Part shown: positions 1 to 8,253 of the stretch, piece after piece
How positions within the stretch are numbered: position 1 is the first letter of the stretch
Layout: each line of letters opens with the position of its first letter
NCBI GenBank assembly: GCA_019113845.1
Contig: DXGQ01000041.1
Coordinates: 62,001 to 126,000 of the forward strand
Length of the DNA stretch: 64,000 nucleotides
Reading direction: 5' to 3'
Source of the DNA: Candidatus Anaerobutyricum avicola
Lineage (GTDB): Bacteria > Bacillota > Clostridia > Lachnospirales > Lachnospiraceae
Made by a program: the position numbers and the translations under genes
Notes under the pieces: generated by a model
The model's input: the letters and a program-made list of their open reading frames with translations, nothing else
Told to the model about the DNA's origin: nothing
Databases searched by the model: none

Positions 1-1
1 G

Positions 2-2407
2 CGGGAAAAGGGAATCCCATATCTTCCTTTCTACCAGACGTTGGATTTCGCGGAGCAGATGAAAGAGGAAGAACGGGGAAGACTGGAAGAAGCTCTTTTA
101 TCCATGGGAGTGCTGGACGCTTTGGTCGTCTCAGAAGAATATCGGGATGAGATTTATGCCATGGAAGATGGTCTTTGTGATAAATACATTTTCAGCGATG
201 TGGAGACAGTGAGGGATAACCTCATGGAAGTGCTGCAGATTGACAATGAAGATAATGATATCCTGCTGTATCAGAGTATTTCGCGGGCATTATCTTCCAT
301 CGGATGGAAAAGCGCTCCATCCGGTGGGCCGGATGCAGGAGAATCCGGGCAGACAAAAGACGGCCGGCCTGTCTTGCCAAATACATGGATCAGGAGCACG
401 GGAGGGTACCGTCTCGGAATACTGGAAGGAACTGTCACAAAAGAGTATACGGCACATTTTATCGGAGCGCAGTCGAGAGAACGTTACCGTCAGGAAAAGA
501 TCAGGGAATGGACGGTGGTTTGTGAGGAGCTTTCCCGAAAGGATAAAGAACTTGCCGGAGCGTTACAGGAGAACCGCAGGCGTATGGAAACACTCCGGCA
601 GGAGTGGAATCGTTTTCCGGCGGTGGACGATTTGAAAACCGCGGCAAAATCCTGCGCGGACAGCGAATATGCGCTGGAACAGCGAAACAGCGATGTACGC
701 AAATGGCAGGAGGAGACGGAGAAACAGAGGAAAGAGCTTGATAATGTCCGGATAGAGGCCAGAGAAATCTGTAAAAAAGCATATCTTGCGCCAAGGCTCG
801 ATGTGTTTCTTGACGCTCTGGAGGCTTTAAGGAGATATAAAGAATCGCTGGCAAGTATACAGGTCAGTCACGGACGGTATCAAAACAGCCTGCGGTATAT
901 GCAGATGCAGCAGGAATATCTGGAAGAGCTCGCCCGGGATCTGGATGATATTCTCTACGAAAAAGGAAGAATATTATCCAGAGAAAGAGAATTGGAGGAA
1001 ATGCTTGTCTCGGTGAGAAAGCAGCTTTCCATGACGGATTACGCACAGATTCGGGAAAGGCTGGATTATTGTCTGCTGCGCCTTGGAAGTCTGCCGAAAG
1101 AAAGAGAGACTTCCGTGGGACGTCAGGCGGATCTGCGAAAAGAAGGAGAGAATCTCAGAGAAAAAAGCGAAGAAAATGCCCGGAGAGGATTACAGCTTCT
1201 GGAAAAAAAGGAAAGATATCAGCAGATTTTCGAGGAAGAGTACAGACTGGGGTATGTAAAAGACATGCAGGCAGAACCGGAAGAAAAGCACATTTTTACA
1301 GAAGGACACACCTCCATAGAAGAGGACGTTTCCATAGAAGAAAAGGCGCAGAAAATATGCGCTGCTTTTGCCGGCACTTTTGGCAGCCGGAAACAGAGCG
1401 ATCTTTTTGGCAGCCTACAGGAAGTGTATCATCAGAACCGGGCATATCTGCTGGATTATCACATCACCCTGCATACGCTGTTTGAAGAACTGGATGAAGA
1501 TACGGACTTTACAGAAGTTACAGCAAAAAGAATCGATATCACGGCGAAGTACCGCGGAACTTCTGTAAAATTTAAAGAACTGCTGGGGAAAATGGACGCC
1601 GACGCAGAGATGTTGTCCAAACTTTTAAGCGAGAAAGATCGGGAGTTATTTGAAGATATCCTCGCCAATACCATCAGTAAGAAAATACGGGCAAAGATTC
1701 AGGCCAGCAAACGATGGGTGGCGAAGATGAACGAGCTGATGGAATCCATGAGGACTTCCAGCGGATTGAAGCTCAGTCTCAGATGGAAAAGCAGAAGGGC
1801 GGAAAAGGAAGAACAACTGGATACCAGGGAACTGGTGGCGCTTCTGGAAAAAGATGTGGAGATCATGCGGAGAGAAGAGATTGAAAAACTTTCGGCTCAT
1901 TTTCGTTCCAAAATCGAGGAAGCGAGACGCCTTCTGACAGAATCCGGCTCGGTGCAGTCCTTCCATGCCACCATGCGGGAAGTCCTGGATTACCGGAAAT
2001 GGTTTGAATTTCAGATTGAGTGTCAGAAAACAGGAGAAAAGAAAAAAGAGCTTACCGACCGGGTTTTCTTTACATTCAGCGGCGGAGAGAAAGCCATGGC
2101 AATGTATGTTCCGCTCTTTTCCGCTGTGGTGGCCAAATATGCCGGCGCCCGCCCGGACGCGCCAAAGCTGATCTCGCTGGATGAGGCCTTTGCCGGAGTC
2201 GATGAGACAAACATTCGCGATATGTTCCGTCTGATGGTGGAATTTGACTTCAACTTTATGATCAACTCCCAGATTCTGTGGGGAGACTATGACACAGTTC
2301 CGGCGCTGGCTATTTATCAGTTGATCCGACCGGAGAACGCCAAATATGTATCTGTGATTCACTATACCTGGAACGGAAAAAGAAAAATCATGGAGACGGG
2401 AAAGTAA
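2..2407 (+). CDS. jetC: Wadjet type II JetC (SMC/MukB-like ATPase), 5' end outside window
   Basis: The reading frame is open to the left edge, so only about the last 800 residues of a protein normally near 1,350 are present. Long charged heptad-like stretches indicate SMC coiled coils. The C-terminal ATPase lobe has the ABC signature FTFSGGEKA (visible residue about 693) and the Walker B/D-loop LISLDEAFAGVD (about 727). The family is TIGR02680. In type II Wadjet, JetC is the DNA-translocating SMC motor that works with JetA (DUF2397), JetB (DUF2398) and the nuclease JetD (DUF2399) to cut circular plasmids. The next gene is JetD in the canonical order. JetA and JetB would lie to the left of the window. 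The Walker A end is not visible, so intactness cannot be judged. Confidence 0.85.
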   Translation, partial: REKGIPYLPFYQTLDFAEQMKEEERGRLEEALLSMGVLDALVVSEEYRDEIYAMEDGLCDKYIFSDVETVRDNLMEVLQIDNEDNDILLYQSISRALSSIGWKSAPSGGPDAGESGQTKDGRPVLPNTWIRSTGGYRLGILEGTVTKEYTAHFIGAQSRERYRQEKIREWTVVCEELSRKDKELAGALQENRRRMETLRQEWNRFPAVDDLKTAAKSCADSEYALEQRNSDVRKWQEETEKQRKELDNVRIEAREICKKAYLAPRLDVFLDALEALRRYKESLASIQVSHGRYQNSLRYMQMQQEYLEELARDLDDILYEKGRILSRERELEEMLVSVRKQLSMTDYAQIRERLDYCLLRLGSLPKERETSVGRQADLRKEGENLREKSEENARRGLQLLEKKERYQQIFEEEYRLGYVKDMQAEPEEKHIFTEGHTSIEEDVSIEEKAQKICAAFAGTFGSRKQSDLFGSLQEVYHQNRAYLLDYHITLHTLFEELDEDTDFTEVTAKRIDITAKYRGTSVKFKELLGKMDADAEMLSKLLSEKDRELFEDILANTISKKIRAKIQASKRWVAKMNELMESMRTSSGLKLSLRWKSRRAEKEEQLDTRELVALLEKDVEIMRREEIEKLSAHFRSKIEEARRLLTESGSVQSFHATMREVLDYRKWFEFQIECQKTGEKKKELTDRVFFTFSGGEKAMAMYVPLFSAVVAKYAGARPDAPKLISLDEAFAGVDETNIRDMFRLMVEFDFNFMINSQILWGDYDTVPALAIYQLIRPENAKYVSVIHYTWNGKRKIMETGK

Positions 2408-2459
2408 TTTTCAAATCTACCATTATTAACACAGTAAAAGAGTCAGACAAGGAGAAAAA

Positions 2460-3869
2460 ATGGAGGATACAAAAAAGGACAGCATGCGATTGCAGGAATG
2501 TCTGGACTATTTTCGGAAACGGCCGGCATTTCGGAAATTGTTTGAGGGTCTGAGAGAAAAATATGCCAGTCTGGGCTATTTAGGAGGAACAGTGATTCTT
2601 GATAACCTCACACAAGAGGAAAAACGTGTGTTTGGAGGCTTCTTTCGCAAAGATTATCAGGGAAAAAAGAGAGTAAGCATTTCGGCAAAACAGTTTTGCA
2701 GCAGCCTGGCGGAAAGCCGATTTGCCGGAATACCCCCGGAAAGTATTCTGGAAGCTTATTTCGGCGAGCCGTTGATCGCAAAAAAGGAAGAGAGGCAGCG
2801 GGACGAACGTCAGAGAGAAACATTTTTTCGGGAACTAATAGCCGCATACAGAGGAACAATCGGGGGAAAATGGCTGGAAACAGTGCTAAAAGAGCATAAA
2901 AAAGGATATTATATCTTCCGGCGGCAATACCGGGATGATCCGGAAAAACTCCGGGATATCACAAGACGGGTGATGAACGGTATCAATAGCCTGTCGCTCC
3001 CTGCCATCGTGCGTCATAGGAGTACCACATTCGGAGAGATTGATTGGAAAGAAGGCAAGGATAAAAAGAGCCTGCAAATAAAAAGCGGAAGGAACATGTG
3101 CTCCCTGGCGGTTTTTGCGGCGAAAGCTTCCGGCAATCCACATAGCTTTGATTCCGGCACAACAGAAGAAAAACTGCTCCTTGCCTTTCTTTCAGATTAT
3201 TTTTCCCGGAATGATCCTGTGGAAGAACCTGCGCTTCTCTCAGAGACAGAGCAAAAAAACCGTCTGCTTTTTCAGGCGGGCATTCTGAAAGATGATCTGT
3301 CCAATATGACGTTGGCATATGGCATCCGGGGCTGGAAAAATGATGGGGAACTCCACAGGGGACTGGAAGGATATTTTCAGGAAAATGAACCGGCACAGAT
3401 CACACTGCGTACTTTGGGAAATCTGTGTCGTGCCAATGCACAGCAGGAAGACGTCTACGTACTGGAAAATCCGGCAGTGTTTTCCTCTGTCATAGAAAAG
3501 TATCCGGTATGCGCCGCCGTCTGTGCAGGCGGACAGCCGGGTCTTGCAACCCTGATTCTTCTTGATCTGCTAAAAGAGAATCATACATTTCACTATGCGG
3601 GAGACTTTGACCCGGAAGGTCTGCTCATCGCCCAGAACCTGAAAGAGCGGTATGGAAGCAAGCTTACTTTATGGAATTATCAGGTGGAATGGTATGAAAA
3701 ATATCTTTCCGATACCGTGCTGGAAGACTTTCGTCTGAAAAAACTGGAAAAAATCTATCTGGAAGAATTGCAGGAGATCAAACAATGTATGCAGAAAGAA
3801 AAGCGGGCCGCCTACCAGGAGCGGATGCTTTCTATTTACAGGATAGAAGACAAGAACAGATTTTCCTGA
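2460..3869 (+). CDS. jetD: Wadjet type II JetD, TOPRIM nuclease subunit (DUF3323/DUF2399)
   Basis: A 469-residue protein starting at an ATG 5 bases after GGAG, 52 bases behind jetC, so probably the last gene of the jet operon. The N-terminal half fits DUF3323 and the C-terminal third DUF2399, a topoisomerase-VI-like TOPRIM fold. The expected acidic residues are visible: E336 in VLENPAVF, and D382 and D384 in GDFDPEG. In Wadjet systems JetD is the metal-dependent endonuclease that cleaves plasmid DNA once the JetABC motor has extruded it. No frameshift is seen. The assignment rests on the motifs and on synteny with JetC. What follows is a change to a more A+T-rich restriction locus. Confidence 0.85.
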   Translation: MEDTKKDSMRLQECLDYFRKRPAFRKLFEGLREKYASLGYLGGTVILDNLTQEEKRVFGGFFRKDYQGKKRVSISAKQFCSSLAESRFAGIPPESILEAYFGEPLIAKKEERQRDERQRETFFRELIAAYRGTIGGKWLETVLKEHKKGYYIFRRQYRDDPEKLRDITRRVMNGINSLSLPAIVRHRSTTFGEIDWKEGKDKKSLQIKSGRNMCSLAVFAAKASGNPHSFDSGTTEEKLLLAFLSDYFSRNDPVEEPALLSETEQKNRLLFQAGILKDDLSNMTLAYGIRGWKNDGELHRGLEGYFQENEPAQITLRTLGNLCRANAQQEDVYVLENPAVFSSVIEKYPVCAAVCAGGQPGLATLILLDLLKENHTFHYAGDFDPEGLLIAQNLKERYGSKLTLWNYQVEWYEKYLSDTVLEDFRLKKLEKIYLEELQEIKQCMQKEKRAAYQERMLSIYRIEDKNRFS

Positions 3870-4006
3870 CTATAAAATCCTGTATCCAGTTTGAATGTCG
3901 GATCGGATGATTGTATTCGACTGTTTTTTATTGTATTATTATAAATAATGAATTGTACCTTAACAATTAACTTTGTGGGTATGTTATATGACGGAGGTAA
4001 AACTAA

Positions 4007-5206
4007 ATGGCTGAAAAAACGAATGCCAATATAGGATTTGAAAAACACTTATGGGATGCGGCTTGTGTCTTATGGGGACATATACCGGCAGCAGAGTACA
4101 GAAAGGTAATCATAGGTCTTATTTTTTTACGTTACATTTCAGCGGCTTTTGAAAGAAGATATCAGGAACTGTTGAACGAAGGAGATGGCTTTGAAGATGA
4201 CCGTGATGCTTATACGATGGAAAACGTATTCTTTGTGCCAAAAGAGGCAAGATGGGATACGATAGCTTCAGCGGCACATACCCCGGAAATAGGAACTGTA
4301 ATAGATAATGCATCCAGCGTAGTCAAAACACTTGTTGAGATTCTTAAACCATTTGATAATTGTAGGGTGTATGATTGCTGTTGTGGATCAGGTGGTATGT
4401 TTGTTCAGAGCGCAAAATTTATACAGGCACATTCAGGCAGACGTGGGGCAATTTCTGTCTACGGACAGGAGGCAAATGCAGATACATGGAAAATGGCCAA
4501 GATGAATATGGCAATTCGCGGTATTGATGCAGATCTTGGTCCATATCAGGCAGATACATTTACAAATGATTTACATCCAACATTGAAAGCAGATTTTATT
4601 CTCGCAAATCCGCCTTTTAACTATCATCCATGGAATCAGGAAAAATTATTAGAGGATGTACGATGGAAATACGGGATACCACCTGCGGGCAATGCCAACT
4701 ATGCCTGGATTCAGCATATGATTCATCACCTTGCGCCAAACGGGAAAATTGGACTGGTTCTGGCTAATGGTGCACTTTCCACCCAGTCCGGCGGTGAAGG
4801 TGAAATCCGCAAAAAAATAATTGAAGATGATTTGATTGAAGGAATTATTGCCATGCCAACACAGCTTTTTTATAGTGTTACTATTCCGGTTACTCTTTGG
4901 TTTATTACAAAGGGTAAAAAGCAGAAAGGTAAGACGCTATTTATTGATGCCCGTAAGATGGGGCATATGGTCGACCGCAAGCATAGAGATTTTTCCGATG
5001 AAGATATACAGAAGCTGGCGGATACTTTTGAATCTTATCAGAATGGAACGCTTGAAGAAGTAAAAGGCTTTTGTGCTGTGGCTGATTTGCAAGATATTGC
5101 AAAGCAGGATTATATTCTGACACCGGGACGTTATGTGGGGATTGAAGAACAGAAAGATGATGGTGAACCGTTTGAAGAGAAAATGGCACGTTTAAAACTG
5201 CTATAA
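4007..5206 (+). CDS. hsdM: Type I restriction-modification methyltransferase subunit HsdM, internally deleted
   Basis: The start follows ACGGAGG. Type I HsdM is an N6-adenine methyltransferase that forms M2S with HsdS and is also needed for HsdR to cut. Visible parts are an HsdM_N-like helical N-terminus (residues 1-102), motif I as YDCCCGSGGMF (122-132) and the catalytic motif ANPPF (200-204). The protein has 399 residues where close family members have about 480-500. The sequence passes directly from IGTVIDNA (residue 102) to SSVVKTLVEILKPF. In relatives about 75-90 residues lie between these two blocks, including the GEFYTP motif that helps bind S-adenosylmethionine. The first cysteine of motif I stands where proline is usual (DPCCGSGG). 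The reading frame stays open, so this looks like an in-frame deletion. I infer reduced or lost methylation activity. Confidence 0.85.
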   Translation: MAEKTNANIGFEKHLWDAACVLWGHIPAAEYRKVIIGLIFLRYISAAFERRYQELLNEGDGFEDDRDAYTMENVFFVPKEARWDTIASAAHTPEIGTVIDNASSVVKTLVEILKPFDNCRVYDCCCGSGGMFVQSAKFIQAHSGRRGAISVYGQEANADTWKMAKMNMAIRGIDADLGPYQADTFTNDLHPTLKADFILANPPFNYHPWNQEKLLEDVRWKYGIPPAGNANYAWIQHMIHHLAPNGKIGLVLANGALSTQSGGEGEIRKKIIEDDLIEGIIAMPTQLFYSVTIPVTLWFITKGKKQKGKTLFIDARKMGHMVDRKHRDFSDEDIQKLADTFESYQNGTLEEVKGFCAVADLQDIAKQDYILTPGRYVGIEEQKDDGEPFEEKMARLKLL

Positions 5207-5241
5207 TCGAAATGTTAAAATATAAGAAAGGGTTCCAGAAA

Positions 5242-5544
5242 ATGGATGATAAAATTTTTACGATAACTGACATTAAAGCGTTAGTAAAACCTATCGCTGA
5301 AAAATATCATGTAGACGAAATATATTTGTTCGGTTCTTATGCGAGAGATGAGGCGAATCAAAACAGTGATTTGGATTTTCTTGTATTTGGCGGACAAAAT
5401 TTCAAACTTACATTGATTTTTTCACTGGCAGAAGAATTGCGTGCAATTTTGAATAAAAAAGTAGATGTGTTTGAAATAAACGAAATAAACCAAGACAGTG
5501 AGTTCTATAGGACAATTATGAAAGAAAGGCTGCGTGTGGCATGA
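5242..5544 (+). CDS. mntA: MntA antitoxin, MNT-type nucleotidyltransferase
   Basis: A 100-residue minimal nucleotidyltransferase. The start at 5242 is preferred over the in-frame ATG at 5212 because AAGAAAGGG lies about 11 bases before it. The motif GSX10DXD is exact: G31-S32, then D43-L-D45. This is the signature of MntA antitoxins, which neutralise HepT by adding AMP units to a tyrosine of the toxin. The gene overlaps the following hepT by 4 bases (ATGA), the usual arrangement. The pair sits between hsdM and the recombinase inside the type I restriction locus, so it may act as an addiction module stabilising the locus. That last point is inference. Confidence 0.85.
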   Translation: MDDKIFTITDIKALVKPIAEKYHVDEIYLFGSYARDEANQNSDLDFLVFGGQNFKLTLIFSLAEELRAILNKKVDVFEINEINQDSEFYRTIMKERLRVA

Positions 5545-5876
5545 AATATTCGGATGAGCAACGTATCAAAAAGATTTATGAAAATGCAGTAAAATTGCAT
5601 AATTATATTGTAGAAAATAATATCAAGAAGGAAGAATTACTCACAAGCACGCCGTTGCAGTGGCTTGTTACAACTCCTCTATACAATATTGGTGAACATG
5701 TTTATAATTTGTCTGATAATTACAAAAAAACAAATGATAATATTCCATGGTTGATGATTTCCGGGCTTAGACATCGTTTGGTTCATGATTACGATGGCAC
5801 AAATTGGAACATTATTGCTGATGTTGTTTTTGAAGAATTGCCGGTTTTGATAGAAGAAATAGAGAAGATTAAATAA
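5541..5876 (+). CDS. hepT: HepT toxin, HEPN-domain ribonuclease (DUF86)
   Basis: A 111-residue, mostly helical protein with the HEPN catalytic motif R77-HRLV-H82 followed by D83-Y84, an exact RX4HXY. In characterised HepT toxins the arginine and histidine form the RNase site, and the tyrosine is the residue AMPylated by MntA. The gene starts within the stop codon of mntA, so the two are translationally coupled. Base composition matches the surrounding A+T-rich restriction locus. No disruption is seen, and the toxin should be functional if expressed. Confidence 0.85.
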   Translation: MKYSDEQRIKKIYENAVKLHNYIVENNIKKEELLTSTPLQWLVTTPLYNIGEHVYNLSDNYKKTNDNIPWLMISGLRHRLVHDYDGTNWNIIADVVFEELPVLIEEIEKIK

Positions 5877-5899
5877 TCTGTTATTGCAAAGATTACAGT

Positions 5900-5941
5900 C
5901 TCTCACCAACGGCGAGAGTCAATTCAAAGGAACTGCCGTTG
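5900..5941. repeat. Overlapping inverted repeats upstream of the recombinase gene
   Basis: CAACGGC (5907-5913) pairs exactly with GCCGTTG (5935-5941). CTCTC (5900-5904) can instead pair with GAGAG (5914-5918) across CAACGGC, so the two stems compete. The element sits in the 105-base gap between hepT and the tyrosine recombinase. It could be a recombination core site or an RNA switch for recombinase expression. Neither is proven. Confidence 0.4.
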
Positions 5942-5981
5942 ATATCGTTCTCTTGTAATAATTAAATGAAGGAGAATCGAT

Positions 5982-6968
5982 ATGAAAGAAGAATTAATAA
6001 CCGGAGTAATGCAACAGATGCTGCCGTATCTTGACAATGCACAGCTCAAACGGCTAAAACAGGTGATGGAGCAAATACTTTTTTACTATGAGATAACTGA
6101 TGCAGAAGTAAAGCAGGTAGAGGATGATAGCAATGAACTAATGGCGATGTTCATTGCCGCAAAACGAATAGAAGGTTGTTCAGAAAAAACATTAAAATAT
6201 TACCAGACTACAATTGCCGCAATGATTACTTCTCTTGGAAAAAATGTCCGGCACATTCTTACGGAAGATTTGCGGACATATCTGACAGACTATCAGAACA
6301 GCCATCAGTCGAGCCGTGTAACGATTGACAATATTCGTCGTATCCTGTCCAGTTTCTTTTCATGGTTGGAGGATGAGGATTATATCATTAAAAGTCCGGT
6401 GCGCCGCATTCATAAAGTTAAAACGGCCAGTAGTATCAAAGAGACATACAGCGATGAAGAATTGGAAAAGATGCGCGATAATTGTGAAGAGCTTCGAGAT
6501 TTGGCAATGATTGATATGTTGGCTTCAACGGGAATGCGTGTCGGTGAAATGGTTCTTTTAAATCGTGATGATATTAATTTTACAGAGCGGGAATGTAAAG
6601 TATTTGGTAAAGGTGATAAAGAACGAGTTGTGTATTTTGATGCAAGGGCAAAATTACATTTACAGGAATATCTGGAAAGTCGGACAGACGACAATTCAGC
6701 GTTATTTGTAGCACTACGCGCCCCGCACAGGAGGCTACAGATTGGCGGAATTGAGTATCGACTTCGTGAAATGGGGAAAAAGCTGAATATTCCAAAAGTG
6801 CATCCACATAAGTTCCGACGGACGCTGGCAACAATGGCGATTGACAAAGGAATGCCAATCGAGCAATTACAGCGACTGCTTGGGCATCAGCGAATAGATA
6901 CGACATTGCAGTATGCAATGGTAAAACAGAGCAATGTAAAGTCGGCTCACAGGAAATATATAGGGTAG
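5982..6968 (+). CDS. Tyrosine recombinase of the XerC/D type, restriction-locus associated
   Basis: A 328-residue integrase-fold recombinase with a good ribosome site (AAGGAG) before the ATG. It has an N-terminal SAM-like core-binding domain (about 35-125) and a C-terminal catalytic domain. Catalytic residues are visible: R186 in STGMRVGE, a lysine in GKGDKERVV, H276 and R279 in HPHKFRR, H302 in LLGHQR and the nucleophile Y311. Recombinases of this type next to hsdS often invert specificity-gene segments to switch the target sequence of type I enzymes. Here it lies between hepT and hsdS. Only one hsdS is present and no silent hsdS fragment is visible, so its present substrate is unclear. It could also be the integrase of the island. 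Confidence 0.85.
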   Translation: MKEELITGVMQQMLPYLDNAQLKRLKQVMEQILFYYEITDAEVKQVEDDSNELMAMFIAAKRIEGCSEKTLKYYQTTIAAMITSLGKNVRHILTEDLRTYLTDYQNSHQSSRVTIDNIRRILSSFFSWLEDEDYIIKSPVRRIHKVKTASSIKETYSDEELEKMRDNCEELRDLAMIDMLASTGMRVGEMVLLNRDDINFTERECKVFGKGDKERVVYFDARAKLHLQEYLESRTDDNSALFVALRAPHRRLQIGGIEYRLREMGKKLNIPKVHPHKFRRTLATMAIDKGMPIEQLQRLLGHQRIDTTLQYAMVKQSNVKSAHRKYIG

Positions 6969-6980
6969 GATGGTAATGAA

Positions 6981-8147
6981 ATGGCATTAATGAAAATGAA
7001 AGATATCTGTACAAAAATAGGAAGTGGCGCAACTCCACGTGGCGGCAAGAAATCGTATACTGATTCTGGAATATCACTAATAAGAAGTCAAAATGTGCTT
7101 GATTTTTCTTTTTCGTGTAATGGATTGGCATATATTAATGAAGGACAAGCAAAAAAACTAAATAATGTTATTGTCGAACAAGATGATGTTCTGCTTAATA
7201 TAACCGGTGATTCAGTTGCACGTGCATGTCTTGTTGAAGAATCGATACTTCCTGCAAGAGTGAATCAGCATGTGGCTATCGTAAGGGCAAATCCAGAAAT
7301 AGTTATAAGTAGTTATCTTTTATATTTTCTTCAGATGAAAAAACCGTATTTATTGCAGATGGCAGCAGGAGGAGCTACCAGAAATGCTTTGACAAAGAAA
7401 ATGATTGAAGAGTTAGAAATAGATATTCCGATTCTTGAAAAACAGAAAAAAATTGTGTCGATAATTGATGATTTACAGAAAAAAATCAAGAAGAATAACG
7501 AAATAAACGAGAATTTACAGCAGCAAGCACAGGCTCTTTATAAAGAACATTTCATAGACATGCAACCCTTTGATGGTGCGATACCAGAGGGATGGCACCG
7601 TGGTACAATTTCGGAGATTATAGAATTGCATGATTCTAAGCGCATACCTCTCTCAAGCCGTGAACGTGCTAATCTTGCTAAAATCTATCCATATTACGGT
7701 GCTACCTCAGTAATGGATTATGTGGATAGGTATCTTTTTGACGGAATCTATCTTCTCCTCGGCGAAGATGGTACTGTTACTGATAACAAGGGATTCCCAA
7801 TTCTGCAATATGTGGAAGGAAAGTTCTGGGTGAACAATCATGCTCACATAATCACTGGTAAGAATGGCTTTACTGTTGAGATACTATATTTACTGTTTAG
7901 CTTAACCAATGTCCAATCTATTGTAACCGGAGCTGTCCAGCCAAAAATTAGTCAAGCCAATCTGAATAAAGTGCCTGTCATCATACCATCAGAAGCAGAA
8001 TTAAGTACCTTTGATTCAATCATACAGCCGATTTTTTCGCAAATTCGCAATCTTCGTGCTGAAAATAATAGGCTTGCTGTCATTCGAGACACCATGCTTC
8101 CACGGTTGATATCCGGCGAATTGGATGTCTCCGATGTCCAACTCTAA
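6981..8147 (+). CDS. hsdS: Type I restriction-modification specificity subunit HsdS
   Basis: A 388-residue protein with two target-recognition domains. The first spans about residues 1-155 and is followed by a central helical spacer with the conserved pattern NNEINENLQQQAQALYKEHF. The second begins at GWHRGTISEI (about 206) and ends in the distal conserved helix (AENNRLAVIRDTMLPRLISG). HsdS gives DNA sequence specificity to the HsdM and HsdR subunits. It lies 12 bases after the recombinase, with TAGG-type ribosome-site bases before the ATG. The length is normal. The two domains differ in sequence, so the target should be bipartite and asymmetric. Confidence 0.88.
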   Translation: MALMKMKDICTKIGSGATPRGGKKSYTDSGISLIRSQNVLDFSFSCNGLAYINEGQAKKLNNVIVEQDDVLLNITGDSVARACLVEESILPARVNQHVAIVRANPEIVISSYLLYFLQMKKPYLLQMAAGGATRNALTKKMIEELEIDIPILEKQKKIVSIIDDLQKKIKKNNEINENLQQQAQALYKEHFIDMQPFDGAIPEGWHRGTISEIIELHDSKRIPLSSRERANLAKIYPYYGATSVMDYVDRYLFDGIYLLLGEDGTVTDNKGFPILQYVEGKFWVNNHAHIITGKNGFTVEILYLLFSLTNVQSIVTGAVQPKISQANLNKVPVIIPSEAELSTFDSIIQPIFSQIRNLRAENNRLAVIRDTMLPRLISGELDVSDVQL

Positions 8148-8253
8148 GCCGCTAAATTCTCGTTTAAAATATAGCAGAAACATAGAATGAAGGGAAATAT
8201 CTGAATATGAAACAAAAAATATAATAATATAGAGTACATAAGGAGAAAATACT

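Noticed and set aside
1646-2362. A 238-codon minus-strand frame within jetC
   Set aside because: Antisense to the conserved ATPase lobe of JetC; no supporting signal.
8148-8253. A silent hsdS fragment between hsdS and hsdR
   Set aside because: The 106-base gap is A+T-rich with a ribosome site for hsdR and has no hsdS-like coding sequence on either strand.
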